A program made the translations under genes and the position numbers. Shown piece by piece: positions 16,872 through 24,601 of a DNA stretch of 64,000 bases (positions within the stretch are counted from its first letter, which is position 1; the number at the start of each line of letters is the position of its first letter). The DNA comes from Calditrichia bacterium. GTDB lineage: Bacteria > Calditrichota > Calditrichia > RBG-13-44-9 > J075. The stretch lies in assembly GCA_020635015.1 (NCBI GenBank), contig JACKAP010000002.1:682001-746000 (forward strand), in the 5' to 3' direction. The notes beneath the pieces are model-generated. The model had not been told where the DNA came from and did not search any database. It saw only the letters and a program-made list of their open reading frames with translations.

Positions 16872-17471
16872 AACTTCCTCTCCAGCCGATAAACTGTCAT
16901 GCTGGCTGACTGTCTGTCCTGTATTCTCCGTATCTGCATGCCGGCTATAGCTCCGCCCCGTCAATTACATGCCGGATGGTCTGGCACGCAACACAGAGTC
17001 TGTCGGCGGAAAAGGGGGATTGTATGAACAAGGGGATATGGGCAAAAAAATATTGCTCACTTTCCGGGCGTTCGGCGAAAAATTTCGCCTTGCGGGAAAA
17101 GCCCGGGCTTACGGCCTGTGCTCGCCATTCCTCAGAAAAACAGACTCGGTTAAAAAAGAAGACCTTTTTATTCACTGTCCGAAAAATTGAAATGATCGCA
17201 GGCCGCCAGGTCGACGGTTATTCAGGATCATTTCAAATTACAGCCTGCCAGAAAAAACCTTGTGACAATCTTTGAAAATTACCTGAGAATAAATCTAAAG
17301 AATTGTATGCCAATTGATCGCTTACTCATTCGCTCAGCCGGCATGCCCCGGCAGCAAACGCTTGTCCGGCGAATTTCCGGTATTTAGATCATCACAAGTG
17401 AAATCGTCGAGAAAAATACCGTTTTGGTAAATGACAAATATCACAATGTGAACGACCGTTTCCTGAAAAAT
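16872..17471 (-). promoter_or_regulatory. Structured leader of the polysaccharide operon
   Basis: This 600-base stretch has no convincing gene. Read on the minus strand toward the sugar transferase it holds several potential stems: a terminator-like hairpin (listed separately), AAGCCCGGGCTT, and GGCGAAA-TT-TTTCGCC. A-rich and U-rich runs lie between them. I compared it by eye with c-di-GMP, cobalamin and preQ1 riboswitch consensus sequences and with the JUMPstart/ops motif, and found no match. Confidence 0.45.
17181..17236 (-). terminator. Terminator-like hairpin in polysaccharide operon leader
   Basis: On the minus strand TTGAAATGATC pairs with GATCATTTCAA (perfect 11-bp arms at 17187-17197 and 17226-17236) around a 28-base GC-rich loop. 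It is followed at once by a TTTTT run. It lies about 310 bases before the sugar transferase start, so it could act as an attenuator or as the 3' end of a short RNA made upstream. Confidence 0.6.
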
Positions 17472-17813
17472 CTATTGGGAAAGATCTTCGGTGAGCGCCG
17501 GGTTGATATTGGCTTCGTCACGCAGTCGGCCACAGACCAGGATGCACAGGCCGTGAATACTGGGATCGCTGATCTGGTAAAAGACTTGCAATCCCTCCTT
17601 GCGGCGATGCAGGATCCCTTCCCGGGCCATTAGATTGAGGTGCTTGCTGATGTTGGGCTGTTGCTGGTGCAGAACCTCGACCAATTCGTTTACCGACATT
17701 TCGCCATTGGCCATGAGATGGTTAAGCAACTGTAAACGAACCGGTTCGCTGAGGATTTTGAAGCGCTGGGCCACTCGTTCAAGTAGTAATTCCGGAATGA
17801 GTTGATTTGCCAT
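17472..17813 (-). CDS. ArsR-family repressor 1 of the sulfur island
   Basis: A 113-residue winged helix-turn-helix repressor. FKILSEPVRLQLLNHLMANG and VNELVEVLHQQQPNISKHLN give the ArsR DNA-binding unit, followed by the beta-wing GILHRRKEGLQVFYQI. The only two cysteines are in the last helix, C-x3-C (LCILVCGRL). The ATG at 17813 has AGGA at the right distance; the longer in-frame reading begins in promoter DNA. It is divergent from the persulfide dioxygenase gene. A paralogue at 22439 shares the C-x3-C, so a sulfur- or metal-sensing dithiol is plausible. BigR/SqrR persulfide sensors use a different cysteine pair, so this is inference. Confidence 0.9.
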   Translation of the reverse strand: MANQLIPELLLERVAQRFKILSEPVRLQLLNHLMANGEMSVNELVEVLHQQQPNISKHLNLMAREGILHRRKEGLQVFYQISDPSIHGLCILVCGRLRDEANINPALTEDLSQ

Positions 17814-17845
17814 ATTGTCTTCCTGAAAATAAATTTTACATTCAT

Positions 17846-17874
17846 AATATATGCCTATGTAGGAATTTATGCAA
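17846..17874 (-). promoter_or_regulatory. Promoter for ArsR repressor 1
   Basis: On the minus strand TTGCAT and TATATT are separated by exactly 17 bases, 33 bases before the repressor ATG. An 8-base element CTATGTAG (17855-17862) lies inside the spacer; its reverse complement occurs downstream of the divergent promoter. Confidence 0.65.
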
Positions 17875-17914
17875 GCATTTTGTCGGCGTTGTGATAAATT
17901 ATACCTGGCAACAC

Positions 17915-17966
17915 TTGACATTCTTATTTTTGTGTATTATATTGGGCGCACTATATTACTACATAG
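17915..17966 (+). promoter_or_regulatory. Promoter and candidate operator for the persulfide dioxygenase operon
   Basis: TTGACA (17915-17920) and TATATT (17938-17943) are 17 bases apart, a near-consensus sigma-70 promoter. CTACATAG (17959-17966), the reverse complement of the element in the repressor promoter, sits about 10-15 bases after the expected start site. ArsR binding at both copies would block both promoters. Confidence 0.7.
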
Positions 17967-18010
17967 TTATATACCGAAAAGATTTTCACTCATTTATAGG
18001 AGGTTAAGTT

Positions 18011-19465
18011 ATGTTCTTTCGTATGCTTTATGATGATAAACTCGCCCAGGCGGCTTACGTGATCGGATGCCAGCGTACCGGCGAAGCGGTGGTGATAGAT
18101 CCCCAACGGGACGTCGACCGCTACATCAATCTGGCTGAAAAGGAAGAATTGAAAATTACCGCCGTGACGGAGACCCATATACACGCCGACTTCCTCTCCG
18201 GCGCCCGGGAACTGGCCGAGCGCACCGGTGCCAAACTGTATCTGTCCGATGAGGGCGATGCCGACTGGAAATACCAGTGGCTTCATCAAAAGCAGGGGGG
18301 TGGCAGCTATCACCATCAATTACTAAAAGATAACGACAGCTTCATGATCGGCAACATCGAATTAAAAGTACTGCATACCCCGGGCCATACCCCGGAACAT
18401 ATCAGCTTTATGGTCACCGACCACGGCGGCGGCGCCACCGAACCGATGGGCATTGCTACCGGCGATTTTGTCTTCGTCGGTGACGTCGGCCGGCCGGACC
18501 TGCTGGAAACCGCTGCCGGGCAGGCCGGGGCAAAAGAGAAATCCGCCAAAGTGCTGTTTCAGTCGCTCCAGGATTTCAAGCATCTGCCCGATTACCTCCA
18601 ATTGTGGCCGGGCCACGGCTCCGGCAGCGCCTGCGGCAAAGCCCTTGGCGCCGTACCCCAATCGACTGTCGGCTACGAAAAACGCTTTAATGCCTCGATC
18701 AGCATCGCCGACAACGAGGACACTTTTGTCAAATCGATCATCTACGGGCAGCCGGAGCCTCCGCTCTATTTCGCCCGCATGAAGCGTGACAACAAGATGG
18801 GCCCGAAAGTGCTCGGCGAAATTCCCGCTCCGGCGAAAGTTGATCTGACGGCCCTGGAAAAAGCCCTTGCCGGTGGCGCCGCGGTACTGGATACCCGCCC
18901 CTGGGCTCATTATGTGGAAGGCCACTTGAAAGGCGCGCTGCATGCCCCGTTGGATAACTCTTTTCCCACCGTCGCCGGTTCCTACGTGGAAGAAGGCACC
19001 CCGATCTACCTGATCGTAACCGAAGCCCAGATGACCGAAGCAGTGACCGACCTGATCCGCATCGGCCTGGATGATGTGACGGGCTACCTGACCCCGGACG
19101 ACCTGGCGGCCGCAGCTGCCAAAGGGCACCAACTGGAAAAATTGAATTACCTGCATATCAACGACCTGAAGCCGGGCAGCGATTATGACCATGCGGTGTT
19201 GCTTGACGTGCGCCGGGCCGATGAGTTCGATGCCGGGCACCTGGCCGGCGCGGTGAACATCGCCCATACCCGCCTGCTGCTGCGGAAAAAGGAGTTGAAG
19301 AAAGATCAACCGGTGCTGGTCTACTGCCGCACGGAAAACCGCTCCGCCTATGCCGCCGGACTGCTCCAGGCCGACGGATATAAAGTGGTGCAACTGATCG
19401 GCGGCTATTCCGCCTGGCAGGAAAACGGCGGGGAAGTGGTCATGGAAACCCCGGAAATGGTCTAA
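18011..19465 (+). CDS. Persulfide dioxygenase-rhodanese fusion (CstB-like)
   Basis: A 484-residue metallo-beta-lactamase-fold persulfide dioxygenase fused to two rhodanese domains. The iron site is visible as THIHADFLSG (H56, H58, D60), HTPGHTPEH (H122-H130) and DVGRPD (D158). LWPGHGSGSACGK carries H202 and C208, as in CstB enzymes. The first rhodanese (about 275-370) lacks the catalytic cysteine. The second (about 385-475) has it in VYCRTENRS (C439). This order, dioxygenase then inactive then active rhodanese, matches CstB, which turns persulfide into thiosulfate and sulfite in the cytoplasm. A perfect AGGAGG ribosome site precedes the ATG. First gene of the sulfur island, divergent from the repressor. 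Confidence 0.92.
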   Translation: MFFRMLYDDKLAQAAYVIGCQRTGEAVVIDPQRDVDRYINLAEKEELKITAVTETHIHADFLSGARELAERTGAKLYLSDEGDADWKYQWLHQKQGGGSYHHQLLKDNDSFMIGNIELKVLHTPGHTPEHISFMVTDHGGGATEPMGIATGDFVFVGDVGRPDLLETAAGQAGAKEKSAKVLFQSLQDFKHLPDYLQLWPGHGSGSACGKALGAVPQSTVGYEKRFNASISIADNEDTFVKSIIYGQPEPPLYFARMKRDNKMGPKVLGEIPAPAKVDLTALEKALAGGAAVLDTRPWAHYVEGHLKGALHAPLDNSFPTVAGSYVEEGTPIYLIVTEAQMTEAVTDLIRIGLDDVTGYLTPDDLAAAAAKGHQLEKLNYLHINDLKPGSDYDHAVLLDVRRADEFDAGHLAGAVNIAHTRLLLRKKELKKDQPVLVYCRTENRSAYAAGLLQADGYKVVQLIGGYSAWQENGGEVVMETPEMV

Positions 19466-19486
19466 TCATTCGGACGTGATAAACAC

Positions 19487-21184
19487 ATGAAAAAATTCTT
19501 TCCGGCGCTGGAATGGTTATTGCGCTATGATATTAATAACTGGAAAGGCGACCTGGCTGCCGGCCTGACTGTGGCAGTGATGCTCATCCCGCAGGGGATG
19601 GCCTACGCCCTGCTGGCCGGCCTGCCTCCGATCATCGGCCTCTATGCCTCGGTGGTGCCGTTACTGGTATATGCGCTCTTCGGCACTTCCCGGCAGTTGG
19701 CGGTCGGCCCGGTAGCGATGGTCTCCCTCCTGGTGGCCTCCGGCGTCAGCCATCTGGCTGAGCCGGGGAGCAGCCACTACATCCTCCTGGCGGCTCTGCT
19801 GGCCGCCATGGTAGGCGTGATCCAGTTGGGGATGGGCCTCTCCCGGCTGGGATTCCTGGTCAACTTCCTCTCCCATCCGGTGATCAGCGGATTCACCTCC
19901 GCCGCCGCCCTGATTATCGGTTTCAGCCAGTTGAAGCATCTGTTGGGGATTTCCCTGGCCAACAGTCATCATATCCACACGATTATCTGGGAGGCGCTGC
20001 AGCGGATCGGCGAGATCAATCCCGCCACGCTGTTGATCGGCCTGGGCAGCATTGCGCTGCTGCTGGCGATCAAGCGCCGCTACCCGGCGTTTCCCGGGGC
20101 ACTGGTGGTGGTGCTGATCAGCACTGTGCTGACCTGGACCCTGGCGCTAAAAGAGACCGGGGTACGCATCGTCGGGGACGTGCCGGGGGGATTGCCCCTG
20201 CCGGCCCTGCCGGCCCTGGAGTGGGAGGCGCTGATTGCCCTGTTGCCGATTGCAGTGACCATCTCCCTGGTGGGCTTTATGGAATCGATCGCAGTGGCGA
20301 AAAGTTTTGCCAACAAGCACCGCTATGAAGTCGATGCCAACCAGGAACTGGTCGGGTTGGGGCTGGCCAATATTGCTGCCGGGGTGTTCAGCGGCTATCC
20401 GGTGACCGGCGGGTTCTCCCGCACCGCCGTCAACGATCAGGCCGGCGCACGCAGCGGTATGGCCTCCATCATTACCGCGCTGATGATTGCGGTGACCCTG
20501 ATGTTTTTGACCGACCTGTTTTACTTCCTCCCTACCGCTGTACTGGGGGCAATCATCATGGTGGCGGTGTTTGGGCTGATCGATTACCGGGAGATGCGCC
20601 ATCTCTACCACGTCAAGCGCAGCGATTTTTACCTGCTGATGCTGGCCTTTTTCGCCACGCTGACCCTGGGGATCGAAAACGGCATCCTGCTCAGTGTAGT
20701 GGCCTCGCTGGTCATCGTCATCAAACGCACCACCCATCCGCATACCGCCCTGCTGGGGCAGATCCCGGGTAGCGAAATCTACCGCAACATCGAACGTTAT
20801 CCCGAGGCGCAGACCTTCCCCGGACTGGTGATTTTCCGGATGGACGCCCCGCTCTATTTTGCCAATACCGCCTTTTTGAAAGACCGCCTGCTGACAATTG
20901 AGAAAAAGTATCCGCTACGGGCGATTATTTTCGACGCCAGCAGCGTGAATGACATCGATGCCACCGCAGATGCCGCCTTTCAGGAGGTTGTCAAAGCCCT
21001 TCGCGGGCGCGGCATCGAGCTATATTTCTCAAATCTCAAGGGACCGGTACGCGACGTAATGCGCCGCTCCGGATTTTATGATCTGTTGGGAACCGATCAT
21101 TTCTTCTTCAGCAATCATGACGCTGTGCAGCACGTCCTGGGACGGGATGTGGATGTGCGCCATGAATTGCCGCAGGGGGTGTGA
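19487..21184 (+). CDS. SulP-family anion permease 1 with STAS domain
   Basis: Inner-membrane SulP/SLC26 transporter of 565 residues. It has the family opening GLTVAVMLIPQGMAYALLAG, then GPVAMVSLL, the SHPVISGFTSAAALIIGFSQL segment and GGFSRTAVNDQAGAR. The cytoplasmic STAS domain lies at about 435-550 (VIFRMDAPLYFANT, IIFDASSVNDIDATAD). SulP proteins move sulfate, bicarbonate or similar anions. Coming 21 bases after the persulfide dioxygenase, it most likely carries a sulfur oxyanion, perhaps exporting sulfite or sulfate made inside the cell. Direction and substrate cannot be read from sequence. Confidence 0.92.
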   Translation: MKKFFPALEWLLRYDINNWKGDLAAGLTVAVMLIPQGMAYALLAGLPPIIGLYASVVPLLVYALFGTSRQLAVGPVAMVSLLVASGVSHLAEPGSSHYILLAALLAAMVGVIQLGMGLSRLGFLVNFLSHPVISGFTSAAALIIGFSQLKHLLGISLANSHHIHTIIWEALQRIGEINPATLLIGLGSIALLLAIKRRYPAFPGALVVVLISTVLTWTLALKETGVRIVGDVPGGLPLPALPALEWEALIALLPIAVTISLVGFMESIAVAKSFANKHRYEVDANQELVGLGLANIAAGVFSGYPVTGGFSRTAVNDQAGARSGMASIITALMIAVTLMFLTDLFYFLPTAVLGAIIMVAVFGLIDYREMRHLYHVKRSDFYLLMLAFFATLTLGIENGILLSVVASLVIVIKRTTHPHTALLGQIPGSEIYRNIERYPEAQTFPGLVIFRMDAPLYFANTAFLKDRLLTIEKKYPLRAIIFDASSVNDIDATADAAFQEVVKALRGRGIELYFSNLKGPVRDVMRRSGFYDLLGTDHFFFSNHDAVQHVLGRDVDVRHELPQGV

Positions 21185-21191
21185 AAATGCG

Positions 21192-21273
21192 GTTAATGGG
21201 TTGATGAGTTAATGAGATTCTGTATTAGTGTTCGGGAGGTCCGTTTTTCCCCATTAACCCATCCACCCATTAA
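21192..21273. repeat. TTAATGGGTTGATG-word hairpin
   Basis: A TTAATGGGTTGATGAGTTAA arm faces a CCATTAACCCATCCACCC arm. The same ATGGGTTA words recur at 56156-56202, 56336-56384 and 59297-59325. It lies between the permease and the first YeeE-like gene. Confidence 0.8.
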
Positions 21274-21308
21274 CAAAATATTATCCACATAACATAGAGG
21301 TATCAACC

Positions 21309-21806
21309 ATGACCGAAGTGATCGTTTGGAGCGGCTGGGCCGGGGGCCTGGCTGTGGGAATATATATGTTGTTCCAGTTTATCGTTTCCGGGAAAGCGCT
21401 GGGCGTCTCCACCGGTTACGGGAATTTCTGCAGTTATGTCACCAAAGCGCGCTATTTCCATGTCGGCGATTATGTCGATCCGAACAACTGGCGCCTGTGG
21501 TTTCTCATCGGCCTGCCCCTGGGCGGACTGCTGGCGGCGTTGACCTCGCCGGGAGAAATTGTGGCCAGTTTCTCCGTGGGAGAGCTGTATGATTCCGTTT
21601 TCCCGGCAGCGCTGTGGGCCAAGGGCCTGGTGCTGACCGTGGGAGGCATTATGATCGGCTACGGCGCCCGCATGGCCGGGGGATGTCCCAGCGGACATTC
21701 AATTGCCGGTATGTCGATGCTCAATCCCCCCAGCTTTATCGCCTCCGTCGGCTTCTTTGCCGGTGGCATCATTATGGTGCAGGTATTGTTCCGAGTGTTT
21801 GGATGA
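21309..21806 (+). CDS. YeeE/YedE half-transporter A (PmpA-like)
   Basis: A 165-residue membrane protein of the YeeE/YedE family, half the length of fused thiosulfate importers such as TsuA. It has four to five hydrophobic helices and the signature cysteine motif GARMAGGCPSGHSIAGMS near residues 118-135. That motif matches the thiosulfate-handling cysteine in the family. A GAGGT ribosome site precedes the ATG. The partner half is encoded 170 bases downstream. Together they probably import or relay a reduced sulfur species such as thiosulfate or polysulfide. Confidence 0.88.
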   Translation: MTEVIVWSGWAGGLAVGIYMLFQFIVSGKALGVSTGYGNFCSYVTKARYFHVGDYVDPNNWRLWFLIGLPLGGLLAALTSPGEIVASFSVGELYDSVFPAALWAKGLVLTVGGIMIGYGARMAGGCPSGHSIAGMSMLNPPSFIASVGFFAGGIIMVQVLFRVFG

Positions 21807-21831
21807 TCATTAAAAAGAATGTAATTTGAGC

Positions 21832-21950
21832 TGTCATTGCGGGGTGTTGTTGGCCGAAGCAATCTCCTGATTTTCGCAACCATTTGCAGGTACGTCGGCA
21901 GAAATTCTCTGGAGATTGCCGCGCCGCAAAAGACGCGACTCGCAATGACG
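21832..21950. repeat. GTCATTGCG...CGCAATGAC hairpin repeat
   Basis: TGTCATTGCGGGGTG on the left and CGACTCGCAATGACG on the right enclose AGCAATCTCC / GGAGATTGCC. This is the layout of a short hairpin repeat seen in many unrelated bacteria. It fills the gap between the two half-transporter genes. Confidence 0.8.
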
Positions 21951-21979
21951 ACACCTGAACTTAGTATGAAGGACAAAAC

Positions 21980-22426
21980 ATGAAAAAATATATTTTTTTG
22001 ATCTTTGGCGTAATATTCGGCTTTCTGCTGAGCCGGGCCGGGGCCACGACCTATGATTTTTATGCTCAATTGTTCCTGTTTCAGGATTTGCAACTGATGA
22101 AAGTGATCGCCGCCGCCGCCGGGGTGGGGATGGTCGGGATCGCAATCATGAAAAAATTGAAAACGCGTTCCCTGATGGAGAACAGCACCATCGACTTCAG
22201 CGGAAAGCCCAACAAGCCGGAGCTGATTCCCGGTGCACTGATCATGGGAATGGGGTGGGGCCTGGCCGGCGCCTGCCCGGGCACCGCCCTGGTGATGTTG
22301 GGGGAAGGGAAACTCGGCGCCTTGTTTACGATTTTCGGAGTTTTGGTTGGCACGCTGATCCACGGATTGAAGCAAAATCGCCAACTGCTGCGGGAAGGCA
22401 CCGCAACCGATCTGGCAGGGGAATAA
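21980..22426 (+). CDS. YeeE/YedE half-transporter B (PmpB-like)
   Basis: A 148-residue partner of the preceding half-transporter. It has an N-terminal helix (YIFLIFGVIFGFLLSRAG), then LMKVIAAAAGVGMVGIAIMK and the cysteine motif GLAGACPGTALVMLG (about residues 93-107). Split YeeE/YedE pairs each contribute one such cysteine. GAAGGA precedes the ATG. The gene ends 12 bases from the convergent second ArsR gene. Confidence 0.87.
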   Translation: MKKYIFLIFGVIFGFLLSRAGATTYDFYAQLFLFQDLQLMKVIAAAAGVGMVGIAIMKKLKTRSLMENSTIDFSGKPNKPELIPGALIMGMGWGLAGACPGTALVMLGEGKLGALFTIFGVLVGTLIHGLKQNRQLLREGTATDLAGE

Positions 22427-22438
22427 GGAATTCTAAGC

Positions 22439-22774
22439 TTACAGCTCTTCCAACAAACGCTGGTGTGCGGCTGCTTCCTGACGCAAGCGGCTGCATACCA
22501 GGGTGCAAATTTCGCGAATGGTTGGATCGGCGATACGGTAATAGACTTTTAAACCGTCTTTGCGGCGACTCAAAATGCCTTCCCGGGCCATCAGGTTGAG
22601 GTGTTTGCTGACATTGGCCTGGCTCTGCTTGATGGCGTCTACCAGCTCATTGACGTTCATCTCACCCTGCACTTGCATCTGGTTGATCAACTGCAGGCGG
22701 ATCGGCTCGCAAAGGGTCTTGAAGCGCTTGGCAACCTGTTCCAGCAGCACCGGCGGTATTAATTGATCTGACAT
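22439..22774 (-). CDS. ArsR-family repressor 2 of the sulfur island
   Basis: A 111-residue ArsR repressor, clearly paralogous to the one at 17472 (both share QLIPxxLLExVAxRFK, NVSKHLNLMAREGIL or close variants, and a charged beta-wing). It has cysteines in KTLCEPIR and in the C-terminal helix EICTLVCSRL, so the C-x3-C pair is kept. It diverges from the second SulP gene, with a 72-base shared promoter region, and points into the island against the transport genes. Likely an autoregulator of the downstream SulP-oxidoreductase genes. Confidence 0.9.
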   Translation of the reverse strand: MSDQLIPPVLLEQVAKRFKTLCEPIRLQLINQMQVQGEMNVNELVDAIKQSQANVSKHLNLMAREGILSRRKDGLKVYYRIADPTIREICTLVCSRLRQEAAAHQRLLEEL

Positions 22775-22846
22775 CAGCGTCCTCTTCTAGTGAAACACGC
22801 TTAATATACATGCTTCTGTTAGCTTATAAAAACTAAATTTGTAAAC

Positions 22847-24550
22847 ATGTCACAATATTTCCCGATACTCCAATGGCTGCCCCGCTACCAGCGGAAACAT
22901 CTGCGCGATGATTTCCTCGCCGGTATTACGGTCGGTGTGGTTCTGATTCCCCAGGGAATGGCCTATGCCCTGTTAGCAGGATTGCCACCGATTACCGGTC
23001 TTTATGCGGCGCTGATCGCTTTGCTGATCTACCCGATTTTCGGCACTTCCCGGGAATTGTCGGTGGGGCCGATGGCGCTGGATTCACTGCTGGTGGCATC
23101 CAGCATCAGCGTCATTGCCGATGCTGGCACCGAAACCTATATCCTGTTGGCGGTATTGCTGGCGTTGATGGTCGGCGTGGTGCAATTCCTGCTCGGGGCC
23201 TTCCGCATGGGGTTTCTGGTGAATTTTCTCTCCCATCCGGTAATCAGCGGCTTTACCTCTGCCGCTGCTTTTCTGATCGGATTTAGCCAATTAAAGTATC
23301 TCATGCGCATCGACGTTCCCGGAAGCCAGCAAATACTTACCATGCTGATCGATACTTTTCGCCATATCTCGGAGGTTCATCTCATTAGCTTGCTGATTGG
23401 CAGCATAAGTATCGCCCTGCTGCTGGCGCTGCGCAGTTGGAAGCCGAACCTGCCCGGGGCATTGGTGGTGGTGGTATTGGGCACCCTGGCGGTATGGCTG
23501 TTCGATTGGCACGCGAACGGGGTGCAGATTGTCGGTGAGGTGCCGTACGGGCTCCCCAAGCCGGCGCTGCCGGTATTTGATCTGGCCACTGTTGAGCGGC
23601 TCTATCCCGCGGTTGGCACCATCGCCCTGGTCAGTTTTATGGAAGCAATCGCGGTTTCGAAAAAGTTCGCCGCCCGGGCGCGCTATAAGATCGATGCCAA
23701 CCAGGAATTGATGGCGCTGGGCGCCTCCAATATTACCGCCGGTTTTTTTGGCGGTTACAACATTTCCGGAAGTTTTTCCCGCACCGCCGTCAACGCCTAT
23801 GCCGGCGCGCGCAGCGGGTTGGCCTCGTTGTTTACCGCGCTGGTGATTGCCCTGACCCTGATGTTTTTGACCCCGCTATTATATTATATGCCCAAGGCAG
23901 TGCTGGCCTCGATTGTGATCGTCTCCGTCATCGGGCTGGTCGATTATAAAGAGGCGCGGCGACTTTACCAAGTACGCCGCCCCGATTTTACCCTGCTGGT
24001 GTTTACCTTCCTGATCACCCTGCTGCTGGGGGCTCGCTACGGCATGCTGCTGAGTATACTTGCTTCGCTAGTACTGATCATCCGGCGCATCTCTCATCCC
24101 CATGTGGCCTTGATGGGACAGATTCCCGGCACCGACATCGTTCGCAATCTCCGGCGCGCTCCGGAAGCGATGGAGATCGAAGGCCTGGTTATCTTCCGCA
24201 TCGATGCCTCGCTCTATTTTGCTAATATTGCATATTTGAAGGAAAACATTGAAGAATCTATCACCGAGCGCAAGGACAAGATCCGGGCATTTATTTTTGA
24301 TGCCAGCAGCATTAACGAGATCGATTCCTCCGCCGATACCGCCCTGCAGGAGATCGCCGATGCCTTCGAGCGCAACAACATTTCCCTTTATTTTACCAAT
24401 GTTAAAGGTCCGGTGCGTGATATGATGAAACGTTCCGGATTATACGATAAACTGGGCGAGGATCATTTCTTCTTCAGCAAAAAATCCGCCGTGCGGCACT
24501 ACCTGCGCCGGCATCCGCAGTATGCGCTGAGCGAAGTGGAAGAAGGGTGA
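22847..24550 (+). CDS. SulP-family anion permease 2 with STAS domain
   Basis: Second SulP transporter of the island (567 residues), strongly similar along its length to the first: GITVGVVLIPQGMAYALLAG, SHPVISGFTSAAAFLIGFSQ, SGSFSRTAVNAYAGARSG, and STAS with RIDASLYFANIAYLKEN and FDASSINEIDSSAD. No Shine-Dalgarno is visible before the ATG, and a TATAAA box lies about 16 bases upstream, so a very short leader is possible. It directly precedes the ferredoxin-NrfD gene, suggesting it carries the substrate or product of that oxidoreductase, for example sulfate export. Confidence 0.92.
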   Translation: MSQYFPILQWLPRYQRKHLRDDFLAGITVGVVLIPQGMAYALLAGLPPITGLYAALIALLIYPIFGTSRELSVGPMALDSLLVASSISVIADAGTETYILLAVLLALMVGVVQFLLGAFRMGFLVNFLSHPVISGFTSAAAFLIGFSQLKYLMRIDVPGSQQILTMLIDTFRHISEVHLISLLIGSISIALLLALRSWKPNLPGALVVVVLGTLAVWLFDWHANGVQIVGEVPYGLPKPALPVFDLATVERLYPAVGTIALVSFMEAIAVSKKFAARARYKIDANQELMALGASNITAGFFGGYNISGSFSRTAVNAYAGARSGLASLFTALVIALTLMFLTPLLYYMPKAVLASIVIVSVIGLVDYKEARRLYQVRRPDFTLLVFTFLITLLLGARYGMLLSILASLVLIIRRISHPHVALMGQIPGTDIVRNLRRAPEAMEIEGLVIFRIDASLYFANIAYLKENIEESITERKDKIRAFIFDASSINEIDSSADTALQEIADAFERNNISLYFTNVKGPVRDMMKRSGLYDKLGEDHFFFSKKSAVRHYLRRHPQYALSEVEEG

Positions 24551-24601
24551 TAATGGTAAATGACTAGCTAATCCAACACTAACCAAACAGCAGGGGACAT
24601 T

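Noticed and set aside
16945..17175. 76-residue frame in the polysaccharide leader (FAERPESEQYFFAHIP)
   Set aside because: GTG start without a ribosome site, overlaps the structured leader, and shows no known family; kept as non-coding.
16872..17471. c-di-GMP riboswitch in the polysaccharide leader
   Set aside because: The conserved GEMM core sequences are not present on either strand by eye.
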